A stretch of DNA of 64,000 nucleotides from Vibrio algicola (GTDB lineage Bacteria; Pseudomonadota; Gammaproteobacteria; Enterobacterales; Vibrionaceae), in NCBI RefSeq assembly GCF_009601765.2, contig NZ_CP045699.1:1-64000 (forward strand), read 5' to 3'. The position numbers were made by a program, and so were the translations under genes. The notes beneath the pieces were generated by a model. The model was not told the origin of the DNA. It did no database searches and saw nothing but the letters and a program-made list of their open reading frames with translations. Position 1 is the stretch's first letter; each line of letters starts with the position of its first letter. This document shows positions 40,399-51,188 of the stretch, in pieces.

Positions 40399-40941
40399 AT
40401 GAAAGCAGATTACGCTGATTACTTTAAAATTATCAATGACATTAGTTGGCAGAGTGCTGACGTATTTGATTTTTCTTCTTGCTTAGAGCCAAGTTGGTTA
40501 TTAGAACTTGGATCATTATCGCGGCTATTTTCTCAACATTGCCAATCTCTCAGTGCCGATGTGATCCAAAATACGCAGATAGACGCGAGTCAATTAACCG
40601 ACTTTCAACGCGAAATGCTTGGTAATGAAGCCTGTTTATTACGAGAAGTGATTTTAGCCGCCGATGAACAACCTTGGTTATTAGGCAGTACCTTGATCCC
40701 GCTATCCTCTCTTAGCGATGCTCAGTTTGATCTGGCTAAGCAAGGTTCAAAGCCTTTAGGTTTGACCGTATTTCAAGCCGAGCAAGTAAAGCGAAATGGA
40801 TTACACTTAGCAACCAAAGCAACCGATTTAGGCTTATTAGCGGCGCGGAGTTCGCGATTATGGATGAATGATAAGCCAATGCTAGTGACCGAATTATTTT
40901 TACCTGCATCACCTATTTATCGAAAGGATTCACTTAAATGA
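40399..40941 (+). CDS. ubiC: Chorismate pyruvate-lyase UbiC
   Basis: UbiC converts chorismate to 4-hydroxybenzoate and pyruvate, the first step of ubiquinone synthesis. The 180-residue protein begins MKADYADYFKI. It has the conserved core LTDFQREMLGNEACLLREVILAADEQPWLLGSTLIP and the C-terminal RSSRLWMNDKPMLVTELFLPASPIY, which supplies active-site Glu. It precedes ubiA by 49 bp. The next step in the pathway is therefore encoded by the next gene. Confidence 0.95.
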   Translation: MKADYADYFKIINDISWQSADVFDFSSCLEPSWLLELGSLSRLFSQHCQSLSADVIQNTQIDASQLTDFQREMLGNEACLLREVILAADEQPWLLGSTLIPLSSLSDAQFDLAKQGSKPLGLTVFQAEQVKRNGLHLATKATDLGLLAARSSRLWMNDKPMLVTELFLPASPIYRKDSLK

Positions 40942-40990
40942 GCATGATATTGCTGTCAGTGCCGTTGTTTTTAAATGGATGTAATTATTA

Positions 40991-41845
40991 ATGAATATGA
41001 CCAAAGCTCGCGCCTTTTGGCAGTTAACGCGTATGAATCGCCCAATTGGATCGCTATTGTTAATGTGGCCGACATTATGGGCGCTACTATTAGCGGGCGG
41101 TGGTGTGCCGCAGTGGCATGTGGTGTTGGTGTTTGTGTTGGGGGTGTTTTTTATGCGCTCAGCAGGGTGCGTGATCAATGATTACGCCGATCGCAAATAC
41201 GATGGACATGTTAAGCGCACCAAAGATCGTCCTATCCCATCGGGGTTAGTCAGCCCGAAAGAAGCCCTCGTTTTATTTTTTGTATTGGTGATCGTTTCAT
41301 TTTTACTGGTGCTAAGCATGAACCGTTTAACCATAGAGTTATCTTTGGTTGGGGTGGTATTAGCCTTTATTTATCCTTTTATGAAACGTTTTACCCATGT
41401 ACCGCAACTATTTTTAGGTTTGGCATTTAGCTGGGCTATTCCAATGGCGTGGGCAGCAGAAGCTGGACATTTACCGATGGAAGTGTGGTTACTGTTTGTG
41501 GTTAACGTGATGTGGACGATTGCTTACGATACTCAATATGCGATGGTCGATCGGGATGATGATTTAAAGATTGGGATTAAATCGACCGCAATTTTATTTG
41601 GTCGTTTCGATAAGTTAATCATTGGTTTATTGCAGTTGATGACCTTATTGCTGCTGATGGTGCTGGGTAAGTGGGTGCAGTTAGGTGAGAGCTACTATTG
41701 GGGAATTCTTGTTGCCGCTGCATGGTTTGTGTATCAACAGCGTTTAATCCAAGATCGCAGTCGAGAGGGCTGTTTTAAAGCATTCTTAAGTAATAACTAT
41801 GTAGGAATGGTGATCACAGCAGGCATCTTAGTGAGCTTGTTGTAA
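40991..41845 (+). CDS. ubiA: 4-hydroxybenzoate octaprenyltransferase
   Basis: UbiA prenylates 4-hydroxybenzoate in the inner membrane. The 284-residue protein has about eight or nine hydrophobic segments and the two aspartate-rich prenyl-diphosphate motifs, [11 protein letters not shown] in the first half and [12 protein letters not shown] in the second. ubiC-ubiA-plsB is the same neighbourhood as in E. coli, with plsB convergent. Confidence 0.97.
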   Translation: MNMTKARAFWQLTRMNRPIGSLLLMWPTLWALLLAGGGVPQWHVVLVFVLGVFFMRSAGCVINDYADRKYDGHVKRTKDRPIPSGLVSPKEALVLFFVLVIVSFLLVLSMNRLTIELSLVGVVLAFIYPFMKRFTHVPQLFLGLAFSWAIPMAWAAEAGHLPMEVWLLFVVNVMWTIAYDTQYAMVDRDDDLKIGIKSTAILFGRFDKLIIGLLQLMTLLLLMVLGKWVQLGESYYWGILVAAAWFVYQQRLIQDRSREGCFKAFLSNNYVGMVITAGILVSLL

Positions 41846-41888
41846 ATGATTAATCAATTAAAATAATCAGGCTATCCGCGATAAAAAC

Positions 41889-41925
41889 GCCGCACATATT
41901 GTCATTAATATGCGCGGCATTTTTT
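41889..41925 (+). terminator. Rho-independent terminator after ubiA
   Basis: The stem GCCGC-ac-ATATT / AATAT-gc-GCGGC is followed by ATTTTTT. Confidence 0.85.
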
Positions 41926-41961
41926 ATGCTGTTATTTGAGACACTCATGAAGCCGAACCGA

Positions 41962-42068
41962 TGCTGTCAATATTGAGCATAGAGAAAAGTGTCAAAGACC
42001 ATGGATGGTCTTTTCTCAAGCGCCCATGGATGGGACAGCGTCTTTTCGTCATGCTCACATTGATAGCA
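41962..42068 (-). repeat. Dispersed palindromic repeat family A, copy 2
   Basis: This copy is in inverted orientation. Its ends pair almost fully: TGCTGTCAATATTGAGCAT against ATGCTCACATTGATAGCA. The inner hairpins are AAAGACCAT / ATGGTCTTT (41994-42013) and CCCAT / ATGGG (42023-42034). It sits between the convergent genes ubiA and plsB, ending 13 bp before the plsB 3' end. Confidence 0.85.
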
Positions 42069-42080
42069 GCTTAGCGTGTA

Positions 42081-44516
42081 TTATTTCTTCTTCTGTAACA
42101 CACTTTCTTGTAGCGTCAGTTGGACTTCTGGCGACAATAACTCACCGAGCAAATCGACTAAAATTTGAGTTTTGTGTTGCTCATCTGGATTGGTGTTTTC
42201 AATGTAACCTTGCTGTTTTAAGGTTTGGAAGAAAGAAATAAACACGCCTTTATCGAAAAATTCTGGGGCATTGATGCCATGTAATCGACCTAAACGCTGG
42301 GCGATATCTTGGCTCTGTTGCTCTAGAGTGGTTTTGTCGATATCAGGGATCGCCACCAATTGAGTCAGCGCCACAGCATAACGCTGTAGGGTTTCAACAA
42401 TGGTACGAGACAGTAGAATGAGTGTTTGCACTTGAGTAGTGTTGGTGGCTAACTCGCCATCGGACTCAATAATTAACTGCTGGCGTATTAATTCATCCAC
42501 CAACTTATTGACCACATCTTGCAACTCTTGCTTGGTATGATGCAAAAATAACTCTGCTTTTAAGAATGGGTAAATCAAAGCAATCGCATGCTGTAATTGG
42601 CTGCGGGTAATGTGCTCTTTTTGAATAATCAAATGAGCAATTAACGACGGCAATGCAAACAGATGAATGATGTTATTACGATAAAAGGTCATCAAAATAG
42701 ATTGCTGACGATCCAGTGAAATGATGTCGCCTTTGCTGTCTTGTTCAACTTGAAATTTATCTAATTTTTCAGCGTGTTGGACTAATTCGGCCGCAGTAGC
42801 ATTGGGCACGGTCGAGGTCGCGGTGTACGGCACTTTAGTTAACAGTGAGATATAGCAATCAATTTGCCGCTCTAACTTGTGACGAGACAGGGCGCGTTGG
42901 TTTGAAGCCAGCAGCGCGGTGGCACATAATGTCAGGGCATTAGTGGCGGCCGCATCATTAATATGAGTCATCATCTTGTTGGCGAGTTTATTGACCACCG
43001 GATTCATCCATTGTGGTTTTTGGTCTAATTCCTGTTGATCGTTCTCCGTTTTACTTGACCAACCCGGCACTTGCTCATTTAAGAATTGATTGAGGTTAAT
43101 TGGCTCACCGAAGTTGACATAACCTTGGCCAAAATTACGCAGTTTGCGAATGGTTTTGAGTACCATGCCGGCATTTTCTTTTTCTTTGCGCTTGCCAGTG
43201 AGTTCTTTGGTGTAAGTGGCCACTTCCATCACATGTTCATAACCAATATACACTGGCACCAAAGTCACTGGGCGGTTTAAGCCGCGCAACATGGTTTGAA
43301 TGGTCATGGCTAACATGCCGGTTTTGGCTTGCAATAGACGACCGGTGCGTGAGCGGCCCCCTTCACAAAAAAATTCAACCGAATAGCCTTTGGTAAATAA
43401 CTCAGTTAAATATTCACGGAAAATAGTGGAGTACAGCTTGTTGCCTTTAAAGGTTCGACGTATAAAAAAGGCGCCACCATGACGAAATATTGGGCCAGCA
43501 GGGAAGAAGTTTAAATTCACACCCGCGGCAATATGTGGCGGGACCATGCCTTCATTATGCAGTACATAAGACAGTAATAAATAATCCATGTGGCTACGAT
43601 GGCAAGGGACATAAATGATCTCATGGCCATCTTGTGCCAGCTTGCGCACCACCGACATGTTGTTGATATTTAAGCCTTGATACAACTTGTTCCACAACCA
43701 ACCTAAGAAACGTGCGCCGACCTTGATCAGAGAATAGGAAAAGTCTGCTGCGATTTCATCTAAAATGTCTTTGGCTTGTTTTTGAGCTTTTTCGTGCGAA
43801 ATGTTTTTTGATTGAGCTTCATCGGCAATCGCTTTTTGAATTGCCGGTGATTGCAATAAGCGATCAAATAACACCTTGCGTTGTGGCAGGCTTGGGCCTG
43901 AAGCGGCGAGTTTTTGGCGCGAGAAGTGAATACGAGCCACGCGCGCGAGTTTGTGAGCAATCACTTCGTCGACACCGTGGTTGTCTGCCATGTAGCGCAG
44001 AGAAACTACTGGGCTAAAACGGATCAAACAATCACGCCCAGAAGAGACTAATACGCGGGTTTTTTGGCAGGCGCTCATAGCTTGTAAGTAGGACTTTTCG
44101 TGACCTTCTTTATCTGGTTTTCGACCCCACAATATTGAAGTAGGCAGAATTTGAATATCGAGTTCAGCATCATGCTGATGGCGCTCTAATAACTCAGAAA
44201 ATAATAAAACCGATTTTTTTGGCAGAATAGGCTTGGTGCCCATCGCCGTGCCTTTAGCGGTAAGGAAAACAAAACGGTTATATTCTTTACCATTAATCAC
44301 TAATGGACTGAGCGGATCAGGAAGACCTAATTTTTTGGCTTGAGTCTGCAAAGAGATAAGGTCAATATTAGAATCAAAAGGCAGCACATACACTATCGGC
44401 TTGGTTAAGTCGAGTTGCAGTTCTTCTACCGGCTTGGCGGGAATCGTTTTACCTTTCACCATGACAGAAAGGGGCAGCTTGAGAAATGAACGAGAAATCA
44501 AGTGTCCATAAGACAT
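42081..44516 (-). CDS. plsB: Glycerol-3-phosphate 1-O-acyltransferase
   Basis: PlsB acylates sn-glycerol-3-phosphate at the inner membrane, the first step of phospholipid synthesis. The 811 residues compare with 807 in E. coli. The catalytic HX4D motif is in [15 protein letters not shown] and the glycerol-phosphate site in [28 protein letters not shown] is a further family block. It diverges from lexA, the plsB-lexA pair being shared with E. coli apart from dgkA. Confidence 0.97.
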   Translation of the reverse strand: MSYGHLISRSFLKLPLSVMVKGKTIPAKPVEELQLDLTKPIVYVLPFDSNIDLISLQTQAKKLGLPDPLSPLVINGKEYNRFVFLTAKGTAMGTKPILPKKSVLLFSELLERHQHDAELDIQILPTSILWGRKPDKEGHEKSYLQAMSACQKTRVLVSSGRDCLIRFSPVVSLRYMADNHGVDEVIAHKLARVARIHFSRQKLAASGPSLPQRKVLFDRLLQSPAIQKAIADEAQSKNISHEKAQKQAKDILDEIAADFSYSLIKVGARFLGWLWNKLYQGLNINNMSVVRKLAQDGHEIIYVPCHRSHMDYLLLSYVLHNEGMVPPHIAAGVNLNFFPAGPIFRHGGAFFIRRTFKGNKLYSTIFREYLTELFTKGYSVEFFCEGGRSRTGRLLQAKTGMLAMTIQTMLRGLNRPVTLVPVYIGYEHVMEVATYTKELTGKRKEKENAGMVLKTIRKLRNFGQGYVNFGEPINLNQFLNEQVPGWSSKTENDQQELDQKPQWMNPVVNKLANKMMTHINDAAATNALTLCATALLASNQRALSRHKLERQIDCYISLLTKVPYTATSTVPNATAAELVQHAEKLDKFQVEQDSKGDIISLDRQQSILMTFYRNNIIHLFALPSLIAHLIIQKEHITRSQLQHAIALIYPFLKAELFLHHTKQELQDVVNKLVDELIRQQLIIESDGELATNTTQVQTLILLSRTIVETLQRYAVALTQLVAIPDIDKTTLEQQSQDIAQRLGRLHGINAPEFFDKGVFISFFQTLKQQGYIENTNPDEQHKTQILVDLLGELLSPEVQLTLQESVLQKKK

Positions 44517-44765
44517 AGCGGTGTGAGCCTCAAATATGTATACCCTGTTTGCATGGATATAAGTCTAGTAAATACGCATTAAAAATAGCCAAAAGAAGGC
44601 TACCTATGCTCTAAGTTTGGCTATTCTACCTTTTTCAGTGTCATTTGGCTTGTGTTGATCAAACGTGGCTAAAATTAAGTAGGAGAGAGGCCGACTCTTT
44701 GGGTAAATAGATCTCGTGAACTGAGTAATAAAAAATCATTATTTATCTGGAGTTATAAAATATTA

Positions 44766-44801
44766 CTGTATATACTCACAGTCAACTGTATAAAAAGACA
44801 G
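44766..44801 (+). promoter_or_regulatory. Two tandem LexA (SOS) boxes before lexA
   Basis: CTGTATATACTCACAG (44766-44781) and CTGTATAAAAAGACAG (44786-44801) both fit CTGT-N8-ACAG. Twin boxes also precede E. coli lexA and give tight self-repression. The second ends 7 bp before the ATG. Confidence 0.93.
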
Positions 44802-44808
44802 GTGGAGT

Positions 44809-45432
44809 ATGAAACCCTTAACCCCTCGTCAGCAACAAATTTTTGAGCTGATTAAAGATAAAATAGACATCACAGGAATGCCGCCTACTCGCGCCGAGAT
44901 TGCTCGTGAGCTTGGGTTTCGTTCTGCCAATGCTGCTGAAGAGCATTTAAAAGCTTTGGCGCGTAAAAATGTGATTGAAATTATTCCGGGTGCCTCGCGT
45001 GGTATTCGGATTATTCAAACCGAAGCTGAATTACTGGAAGAGCAAGGTCTGCCCTTGATTGGACAGGTGGCAGCAGGTGAACCGATCTTGGCGCAAGAGC
45101 ATGTCGAGAGTCATTACCAAGTTGATCCGAGCATGTTTAAACCACAAGCAGATTTCTTATTACGCGTGCATGGCATGAGTATGAAAGATATTGGTATTGT
45201 GGATGGTGATTTGCTTGCGGTTCATAAAACCCAAGATGTACGCGACGGTCAAGTCGTAGTGGCTCGCGTCGATGATGATGTGACTGTTAAGCGTCTCGAG
45301 CGTAAAGGTGCCACGGTTTTGTTGCATGCCGAGAATGAAGAATTCAGCCCAATTGAAGTGGATTTAACCCAGCAACAATTGTCGATTGAAGGCATTGCAG
45401 TCGGGATTATTCGCAATAATACTTGGATGTAA
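44809..45432 (+). CDS. lexA: SOS repressor LexA
   Basis: LexA represses SOS genes and cleaves itself when RecA is activated. The 207-residue protein has an N-terminal winged helix ([29 protein letters not shown], about residues 25-53). The cleavage site is Ala89-Gly90 in QVAAGEP. The S24 peptidase domain has Ser124 (HGMSM) and Lys161 (DDVTVKRLE). It is autoregulated through the two upstream boxes. Confidence 0.98.
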   Translation: MKPLTPRQQQIFELIKDKIDITGMPPTRAEIARELGFRSANAAEEHLKALARKNVIEIIPGASRGIRIIQTEAELLEEQGLPLIGQVAAGEPILAQEHVESHYQVDPSMFKPQADFLLRVHGMSMKDIGIVDGDLLAVHKTQDVRDGQVVVARVDDDVTVKRLERKGATVLLHAENEEFSPIEVDLTQQQLSIEGIAVGIIRNNTWM

Positions 45433-45803
45433 ACCTTACGATTATTCTCATCAGTTAACTTCTCACATAAGAGTTAACTGATGAATTTGTTCACCTTGAT
45501 TTTAGTCTCCTAACCGCCTAATTTCCTCGTTATCCCATCTCTTTTTTGGCCGTTTTAGTTGTACTTCACCGCTATTTAATTCGTCCAGTGGCAGCGTCTG
45601 CTCATCGCATTTTCTGCGTATTCAATGGATCAATGTTTAAATGGAATTGGTATTACATTCCTTCGCCAATCTCACTTGAATGGCCTCTTGTTCGAACGCT
45701 CTAAATTCGGAACCTTAAAATCACTTGGGTATATATGCCGTATTTATTCTTCATCAATAGCGCGATTGGTATAAACTAGCCACTCATAAAAAGAGGGTTT
45801 TTC
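45433..45803. other. lexA-dinF intergenic region
   Basis: 370 bp without a gene. An inverted repeat CATCAGTTAACT / AGTTAACTGATG (45449-45483) just after lexA could stop transcription but lacks a T run. No CTGT-N8-ACAG box was found before dinF, so dinF may not be under direct SOS control from here. Confidence 0.5.
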
Positions 45804-47153
45804 GTGATCAAGCAACTCCAACATATTCTGTCGCAACGCTCCATTCATCAGCAGGTGTTAGTGCTCGCTATTCCTATGGTGCTGTCAAACATTACCGTTC
45901 CATTACTTGGTTTAGTCGATGCGGCGGTGATTGGTCATCTTGATCGATCTTGGTATTTAGGTGGCGTCGCATTAGGCAGCACTATGATCAGTGTGACCTT
46001 TTGGTTGCTTGGCTTTCTTCGTATGGCGACCACCGGTCTTACCGCGCAAGCTCAAGGTGAGCAAAACCAAGAAAAATTAGCCCAAGTTTGGTTGCAAGGT
46101 ATGCTGGTCGCTTTGCTATTGGCGGGGGTGTTTTTATTACTCCATTCGCCGATCGCCGATCTGATTTTTTCTTTCAGTCATGCCAGTGAAGAAGTGAAGC
46201 ATTATGGCATGCAGTATTTTTCTATTCGGGTGTGGAGTGCGCCAGCCGCTTTAGCTAATTTTGTTATTTTAGGTTGGCTGCTCGGAACTCAAAATGCTAA
46301 GGCTCCAATGTGGCTGGTGATCACCATTAATGTTGCCAATATTGCACTAGATGTGTTGTTTGTCTTGGTGTTTGATTGGAAGGTGGCGGGCGCGGCTTGG
46401 GCATCGGTATTATCTGACTATACCGGTTTGGCGCTGGGGTTATTTTTTGTGTTCCGAACTTGGAAAAAACAACAGCTTCCTTCGCTATGGTCTCTTTTTC
46501 CGTCAGCGACTCATAATATGGGACGAATGCTAAAACTTAATAGTGATATCTTTTTGCGTTCGTTATGCCTACAAGCCGTATTCAGTTTTATGACTTTCCA
46601 AGGCGCTGCATTAGGCGATGATATTGTTGCTGCTAATGCGGTATTAATGAGTTTCTTGATGATGGTGTCTTATGGCATGGATGGCTTTGCTTATGCAATG
46701 GAGGCGATGGTTGGTAAAGCGGTTGGGGCTAAAAATCGCGATCAATTGCTGCATTCATTGATTGGTACTTCATTTTGGGGCTTAGTATGCAGCCTAGGAT
46801 TAACCTTGGTCTTCTTATGTTTTGGTGAAGATTTAATTCGGCTGATCACTGATATCAGCAGCGTACAACTGCAAGCGGATACTTACTTACCTTGGCTGAT
46901 CATTATGCCGATTGTGTCTATGTGGTGCTTTCTACTGGATGGCATTTTCGTTGGCGCGACCAAAGGCAAAGAGATGCGCAATAGTATGTTGGTAGCAATG
47001 CTGTGTTTCTTTGCACTGTATTTTAGCTGTGCCAGTTGGGGCAACCATGCATTATGGTTCTCGATGGTCACCTTTATGGGAATGCGCGGCATCGGTTTGG
47101 CGTTTATTTTTATTAAACAGTGGCGGTCTGAACGATTTGTTGAAGTGAACTAG
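45804..47153 (+). CDS. dinF: MATE-family efflux transporter DinF
   Basis: DinF is a cation-coupled multidrug exporter of the MATE family. The 449-residue protein has twelve hydrophobic segments in two halves. The N-terminus LVLAIPMVLSNITVPLLGLVDAAVIGHLDRSWYLGGVALG is characteristic of the DinF subgroup and holds the conserved Asp of the substrate cavity. It starts with GTG at 45804 behind AGAGGG. It follows lexA, as in E. coli, but with a 370-bp gap rather than direct linkage. Confidence 0.93.
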   Translation: MIKQLQHILSQRSIHQQVLVLAIPMVLSNITVPLLGLVDAAVIGHLDRSWYLGGVALGSTMISVTFWLLGFLRMATTGLTAQAQGEQNQEKLAQVWLQGMLVALLLAGVFLLLHSPIADLIFSFSHASEEVKHYGMQYFSIRVWSAPAALANFVILGWLLGTQNAKAPMWLVITINVANIALDVLFVLVFDWKVAGAAWASVLSDYTGLALGLFFVFRTWKKQQLPSLWSLFPSATHNMGRMLKLNSDIFLRSLCLQAVFSFMTFQGAALGDDIVAANAVLMSFLMMVSYGMDGFAYAMEAMVGKAVGAKNRDQLLHSLIGTSFWGLVCSLGLTLVFLCFGEDLIRLITDISSVQLQADTYLPWLIIMPIVSMWCFLLDGIFVGATKGKEMRNSMLVAMLCFFALYFSCASWGNHALWFSMVTFMGMRGIGLAFIFIKQWRSERFVEVN

Positions 47154-47160
47154 ACATGAT

Positions 47161-47257
47161 ATCAATTTGAATACGCCGAAAAGACGCTGTCCCGTCCTTG
47201 GTCACTTGAGAAAAGGTCATCCATGACCTTTTACACTTTTCTCGGTATCCATATTGA
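47161..47257 (+). repeat. Dispersed palindromic repeat family A, copy 3
   Basis: The best-preserved copy in direct orientation. The ends ATCAATTTGAATAC... and ...GTATCCATATTGA are inverted; the inner stem AAAAGGTCAT / ATGACCTTTT (47211-47232) is perfect over 10 bp. GAGAAAAG and CTTTTCTC give an alternative outer pairing. It begins 7 bp after the dinF stop codon. Confidence 0.85.
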
Positions 47258-47309
47258 ACGCTCATTAAATTTCTGTGATTGTTATTAAAGCCATTGATAT
47301 TAGAAAAAC

Positions 47310-47340
47310 AAAGGAGCCTAAATCAGCTCCTTTATTTTTA
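47310..47340. terminator. Terminator between dinF and sthA
   Basis: AAAGGAGC / GCTCCTTT with an 8-nt loop and a T-rich tail on the plus strand; it may serve both convergent genes. Confidence 0.75.
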
Positions 47341-47367
47341 TTGTTGTTTAATCAAAAATTCAGATAA

Positions 47368-48768
47368 TTAAAACAATCGATTCAAACCATTCAGTGCCGC
47401 CACACGGAATGCTTCTGCCATGGTTGGGTAGTTAAAGGTGGTATTAACAAAATATTCTATGGTATTGGCTTCGCCTTTTTGCTCCATGATCGCTTGTCCG
47501 ATGTGGATAATTTCAGCTGCACGTTCGCCAAAACAATGGATGCCTAAAATTGCTTTGGTTTCTCGATGAAATAAAATCTTCAGGCTGCCAACGTCTTTAC
47601 CCGCAATTTGTGCGCGTGCTAAATGTTTGAAGGAAGCGCGACCGACTTCATACGGAATTTTGGCCGCGGTCAGCTCTTGCTCGGTTTTACCAACAGAACT
47701 GATTTCTGGAATGGTGTAAATACCAGTCGGAATATCGTCGATTAGTACGCCATCAGATTTTCCTTTGGCAATAGCTTGTGCCACAAAACGACCTTGGTCA
47801 TAAGCGGCGCTAGCAAGACTCGGATAACCAATCACATCACCAACAGCATAAACATGATCAACACTGGTTTGATAATCACGGTTAACGCAAAGCTGACCAC
47901 GAGAGTCTGGGGTTAAGCCGATATTTTGTAGATCGAGCTTATCGGTATTACCAGTTCGGCCATTGGCATATAAGAAACAATCGGCTTTCATCTTCTTACC
48001 CGATTGCATATGAATGATCACACCATCTTGAGTGCCTTCGACTTTTTCATAGGTTTCGTCATTGCGGATCACCACACCACTGTTCCAAAAGTGATAAGAC
48101 AACGCATCGGAGGTTTCATTATCTAAGAATGCCAAGAGACGATCACGAGTATTAATCAGATCGGTTTTTACCCCGAGACCTCGGAAAATAGAAGCGTATT
48201 CACAACCGATAACGCCAGCACCATAAATAATAATATGGCGTGGATCGTGTTTAAGGCTTAAGACCGTGTCGCTGTTGTAAATGCGAGGGTGATTAAAATC
48301 AATGTCGTCAGGTTGATAGGGGCGAGAGCCTGTGGCTATAACGAACTTGTCTGCGCTGTAGTGTTCTAATGAGCCATCCGATAATGCGACAGAAATTGAA
48401 TTTGGCCCAGTAAAACGAGCTTTACCAAATAATAAGGTGCATTCGTTGCGGTCATAAAACCCTTGGCGTAGGCGAGTTTGTTTGTCGATAACGCTTTTAG
48501 CATGGCTTAAAATATCGGAAAACGAAGCGGTTAAACTGGTGTTGTTTTTGCAGAATAAAGGGTTGCTATTGAATTCAATAATACGGCTAACCGCGTGGCG
48601 CAATGCTTTGGAAGGAATGGTTCCCCAGTGGGTACAACCGCCGCCGACGCTATTTTCTTTTTCGATAATTGCGACATTGAGTCCGGCTTTCGCCAAGCCC
48701 ATTGCTGCGCCTTCACCGCCAGGGCCGCTGCCGATGACGATGGCATCAAAGTGTGTTAAATCCTGCAT
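47368..48768 (-). CDS. sthA: Soluble pyridine nucleotide transhydrogenase
   Basis: SthA (UdhA) is a cytoplasmic flavoprotein that reoxidises NADPH with NAD+. The 466-residue protein has the FAD motif [10 protein letters not shown] near residue 13 and the second dinucleotide site [17 protein letters not shown]. It carries [12 protein letters not shown], in which the redox-active second Cys of related disulfide reductases is missing; this absence is diagnostic of SthA. It is divergent from fabR, as in E. coli. Confidence 0.97.
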   Translation of the reverse strand: MQDLTHFDAIVIGSGPGGEGAAMGLAKAGLNVAIIEKENSVGGGCTHWGTIPSKALRHAVSRIIEFNSNPLFCKNNTSLTASFSDILSHAKSVIDKQTRLRQGFYDRNECTLLFGKARFTGPNSISVALSDGSLEHYSADKFVIATGSRPYQPDDIDFNHPRIYNSDTVLSLKHDPRHIIIYGAGVIGCEYASIFRGLGVKTDLINTRDRLLAFLDNETSDALSYHFWNSGVVIRNDETYEKVEGTQDGVIIHMQSGKKMKADCFLYANGRTGNTDKLDLQNIGLTPDSRGQLCVNRDYQTSVDHVYAVGDVIGYPSLASAAYDQGRFVAQAIAKGKSDGVLIDDIPTGIYTIPEISSVGKTEQELTAAKIPYEVGRASFKHLARAQIAGKDVGSLKILFHRETKAILGIHCFGERAAEIIHIGQAIMEQKGEANTIEYFVNTTFNYPTMAEAFRVAALNGLNRLF

Positions 48769-49001
48769 GATCTACCCTTGTTATTATTCACAACAAAATA
48801 TTATCACTATATTAACCTATTCATTTTTAGGGTAAATGAATAGTACGAAAGACAGTCGGGGGGATCACAAAGATAACTGGGCGATGATTTGTCAGGGTAT
48901 CAGATTGTCGGTATATTAGAGCTTGAGTCGCTTTGGGTAGATTAAAAACCTTGGTTTAAGTGATTAAAATTAATAATTAAAATAGATAAGTAGACATCCC
49001 T

Positions 49002-49625
49002 ATGGGTATAAGAGCTCAACAAAAAGAGAAAACACGCCGCTCATTGATTGATGCCGCTTTTGGGCAACTGAGCGCCGATCGAGGTTTTTCTAATTTAAGT
49101 TTACGTGAAGTCTCACGCGAAGCCGGTATCGCACCAACCTCTTTTTATCGTCATTTTAAAGATATGGATGAATTAGGTCTGGTGATGGTGGATGAAGGCG
49201 GTTTGTTATTACGCCAATTAATGCGCCAAGCTCGTCAGCGAGTGGTGGTAGAAGGCAGCTTGATCCGCACATCAGTTCAAACCTTTATGGAATTTATCGA
49301 ACATAATCCCAATGTATTTCGCCTTTTATTGCGTGAACGGTCAGGAACTTCGGCCGAATTTCGTACTGCTGTGGCGCGTGAAGTGCATCACTTTGGCGCT
49401 GAATTAGCTGAGTATTTAGCTAAAACGGGTTTGGAAAGAGAATGCGCTTCTATTCAAGCAGAGGCCTCGGTGACGATTGTATTTACCTCTGGCGCAGAAG
49501 CTCTCGATTTGGATGCCGATGATCGTCATCAGCTATCGGAACGAATGATCACTCAATTGAGAATGCTCGCCAAAGGAGCAATGATGACGCGAAAAGTGAA
49601 TACCGAACAAACTCAGTCAGAGTAA
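49002..49625 (+). CDS. fabR: TetR-family fatty acid regulator FabR
   Basis: FabR represses unsaturated fatty acid genes (fabA, fabB) in response to acyl-ACP/acyl-CoA composition. The 207-residue protein has an N-terminal TetR helix-turn-helix ([27 protein letters not shown], about residues 30-56) and a helical ligand-binding domain. The sthA-fabR divergent arrangement followed by trmA fixes the name. In E. coli yijD follows fabR; here it is missing and a family A repeat occupies the place. Confidence 0.94.
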   Translation: MGIRAQQKEKTRRSLIDAAFGQLSADRGFSNLSLREVSREAGIAPTSFYRHFKDMDELGLVMVDEGGLLLRQLMRQARQRVVVEGSLIRTSVQTFMEFIEHNPNVFRLLLRERSGTSAEFRTAVAREVHHFGAELAEYLAKTGLERECASIQAEASVTIVFTSGAEALDLDADDRHQLSERMITQLRMLAKGAMMTRKVNTEQTQSE

Positions 49626-49640
49626 TTCCATTTAATATTT

Positions 49641-49745
49641 GATCAATTTTAATAGGCCGAAAAGACGCTGATCCGTCCTTTGTCGCTTGAGAAAAGGTCA
49701 TCTATGGCCTTTGACACTTTTCTTTGTACTCAATTTTGAAAGATC
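49641..49745 (+). repeat. Dispersed palindromic repeat family A, copy 4
   Basis: Direct orientation, with the core GGCCGAAAAGACGCTG shared with copy 3. The inner stem AAAGGTCAT / ATGGCCTTT (49693-49712) keeps pairing through one G-U. The copy is bounded by GATC on both sides (GATCAATTTT ... AAAGATC). It lies 16 bp after fabR. Confidence 0.82.
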
Positions 49746-49820
49746 ATTAAATTTATGGAATTAGTATAATAGCTGAGCATTAAGTTTCTATCCCTGCAGT
49801 CCATTCTAAAAAGACAAACA

Positions 49821-49862
49821 AAAAGCCGTTGCGACCAATAATTCTGGCAGCAACGGCTTTTT
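49821..49862 (-). terminator. Rho-independent terminator after trmA
   Basis: AAAAGCCGTTGC / GCAACGGCTTTT is a perfect 12-bp stem with T-rich tails on both strands, 24 bp after the trmA stop. Confidence 0.88.
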
Positions 49863-49885
49863 AGTATTGGTTGGGAATTCTAGAA

Positions 49886-50992
49886 TTACTTACGCTCTAA
49901 AAACACGCCTACTTCCATATGGTGAGTGAATGGAAACTGATCAAATAGCGCAAAGCGGGTGATGTTGTGGGTTTGAGATAGAATGTTTAAGTTATCTTTA
50001 AGCGTTTCTGGATTGCATGAGATATACATAATACGCTCATAACCTTGCACCATTTTGCATGTGCCTTCATCCATACCTGAGCGTGGTGGATCAACAAAGA
50101 TGGTGTTGCAGTTGTAACTGGTTAAATCAATGCCGTTATCTTTTAAGCGACGAAATTCTCGTTTGCCTTCCATCGCATCGGTAAAATCTTCCGCTGACAT
50201 GCGAATGATTTGGACATTATCAATGTTATTGGCTTTGATGTTGTATTGAGCTGAATCGACAGATGGCTTGGCCAGTTCTGTTGCCAGTACACGTTCAAAG
50301 TTTTGTGCCAGTGCCAGAGAAAAATTACCGTTTCCGCAGTACAGTTCAAGTAAATCACCTTGGCTGTCTTGGGTGCAATCAACCGCCCATTCCAACATCT
50401 TTTGCGCCACAATACCGTTTGGTTGGGTGAAACTATTCTCAACTTGTTGGTAGATATAAGGTTTGCCATTTACTTGCAGTTTTTCGATCACGTATTCGCG
50501 ATCCATTACAATTTTCATCTTGCGTGCGCGGCCAATCAAATCAAGCTTAAACCCTTCATCATTCAGGCGTTGCTTTAATGCTTGTGCTTGTTGCTTCCAT
50601 TTTTCATCTAATTGACGGTGATAGAGCAACGACACTAAGATCTCGCCACTTAAGGTCGATAAAAAATCCACTTGGAACAGTTTATGGCGCAAACTGTAAT
50701 TCGGTTTCATCGCCTCTAATAGCAGTGGCATTAAATCGTTAATTAAACGACTGGCCGTTGGAAATTGATCGACACGGTATTTTTCACGCGTTTCTTGGTT
50801 GAACATGACGTAATACATGTCTTCACCTTCATGCCACACTCGAAACTCAGCGCGCATACGATAATGCTGCTCTGGAGATTCAAACACTTCAATATCTGGA
50901 GTCGTAAACTCACCAAACATCTCATCGAGACGCTGCAGTTTGCCTGTCAATTGTTGTGCATAGCGATCTGCGCTGCTGTTTACCGTTGCCAT
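49886..50992 (-). CDS. trmA: tRNA (uracil-54-C5)-methyltransferase
   Basis: TrmA makes ribothymidine-54 in the T-loop of nearly all tRNAs and also methylates tmRNA. The 368-residue protein has SAM motif [16 protein letters not shown], motif [16 protein letters not shown] and the catalytic Cys in [10 protein letters not shown]. It is divergent from btuB, with the cobalamin riboswitch in the gap, matching the E. coli trmA-btuB-murI order. Confidence 0.97.
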   Translation of the reverse strand: MATVNSSADRYAQQLTGKLQRLDEMFGEFTTPDIEVFESPEQHYRMRAEFRVWHEGEDMYYVMFNQETREKYRVDQFPTASRLINDLMPLLLEAMKPNYSLRHKLFQVDFLSTLSGEILVSLLYHRQLDEKWKQQAQALKQRLNDEGFKLDLIGRARKMKIVMDREYVIEKLQVNGKPYIYQQVENSFTQPNGIVAQKMLEWAVDCTQDSQGDLLELYCGNGNFSLALAQNFERVLATELAKPSVDSAQYNIKANNIDNVQIIRMSAEDFTDAMEGKREFRRLKDNGIDLTSYNCNTIFVDPPRSGMDEGTCKMVQGYERIMYISCNPETLKDNLNILSQTHNITRFALFDQFPFTHHMEVGVFLERK

Positions 50993-51188
50993 AAAGTGAG
51001 CCTTTTGTGGTGTGCTTTGAAAATGAAGTTACTTAGGTATCGAACCGGAAGCGCAGATTTTATCTATCGCAGCATAGATGTCCAGTATTGAATGAAAATC
51101 ATGGTTTACTTGAATGTATGAGGCACAAATCATTCGTTACTATCAATAATAGTGTAGACAAGCCGATAGTGGCGCATTAGGATCGACC

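Noticed and set aside
45484-45803. SOS box for dinF
   Set aside because: No CTGT-N8-ACAG sequence was found in the gap, unlike the two clear boxes before lexA.
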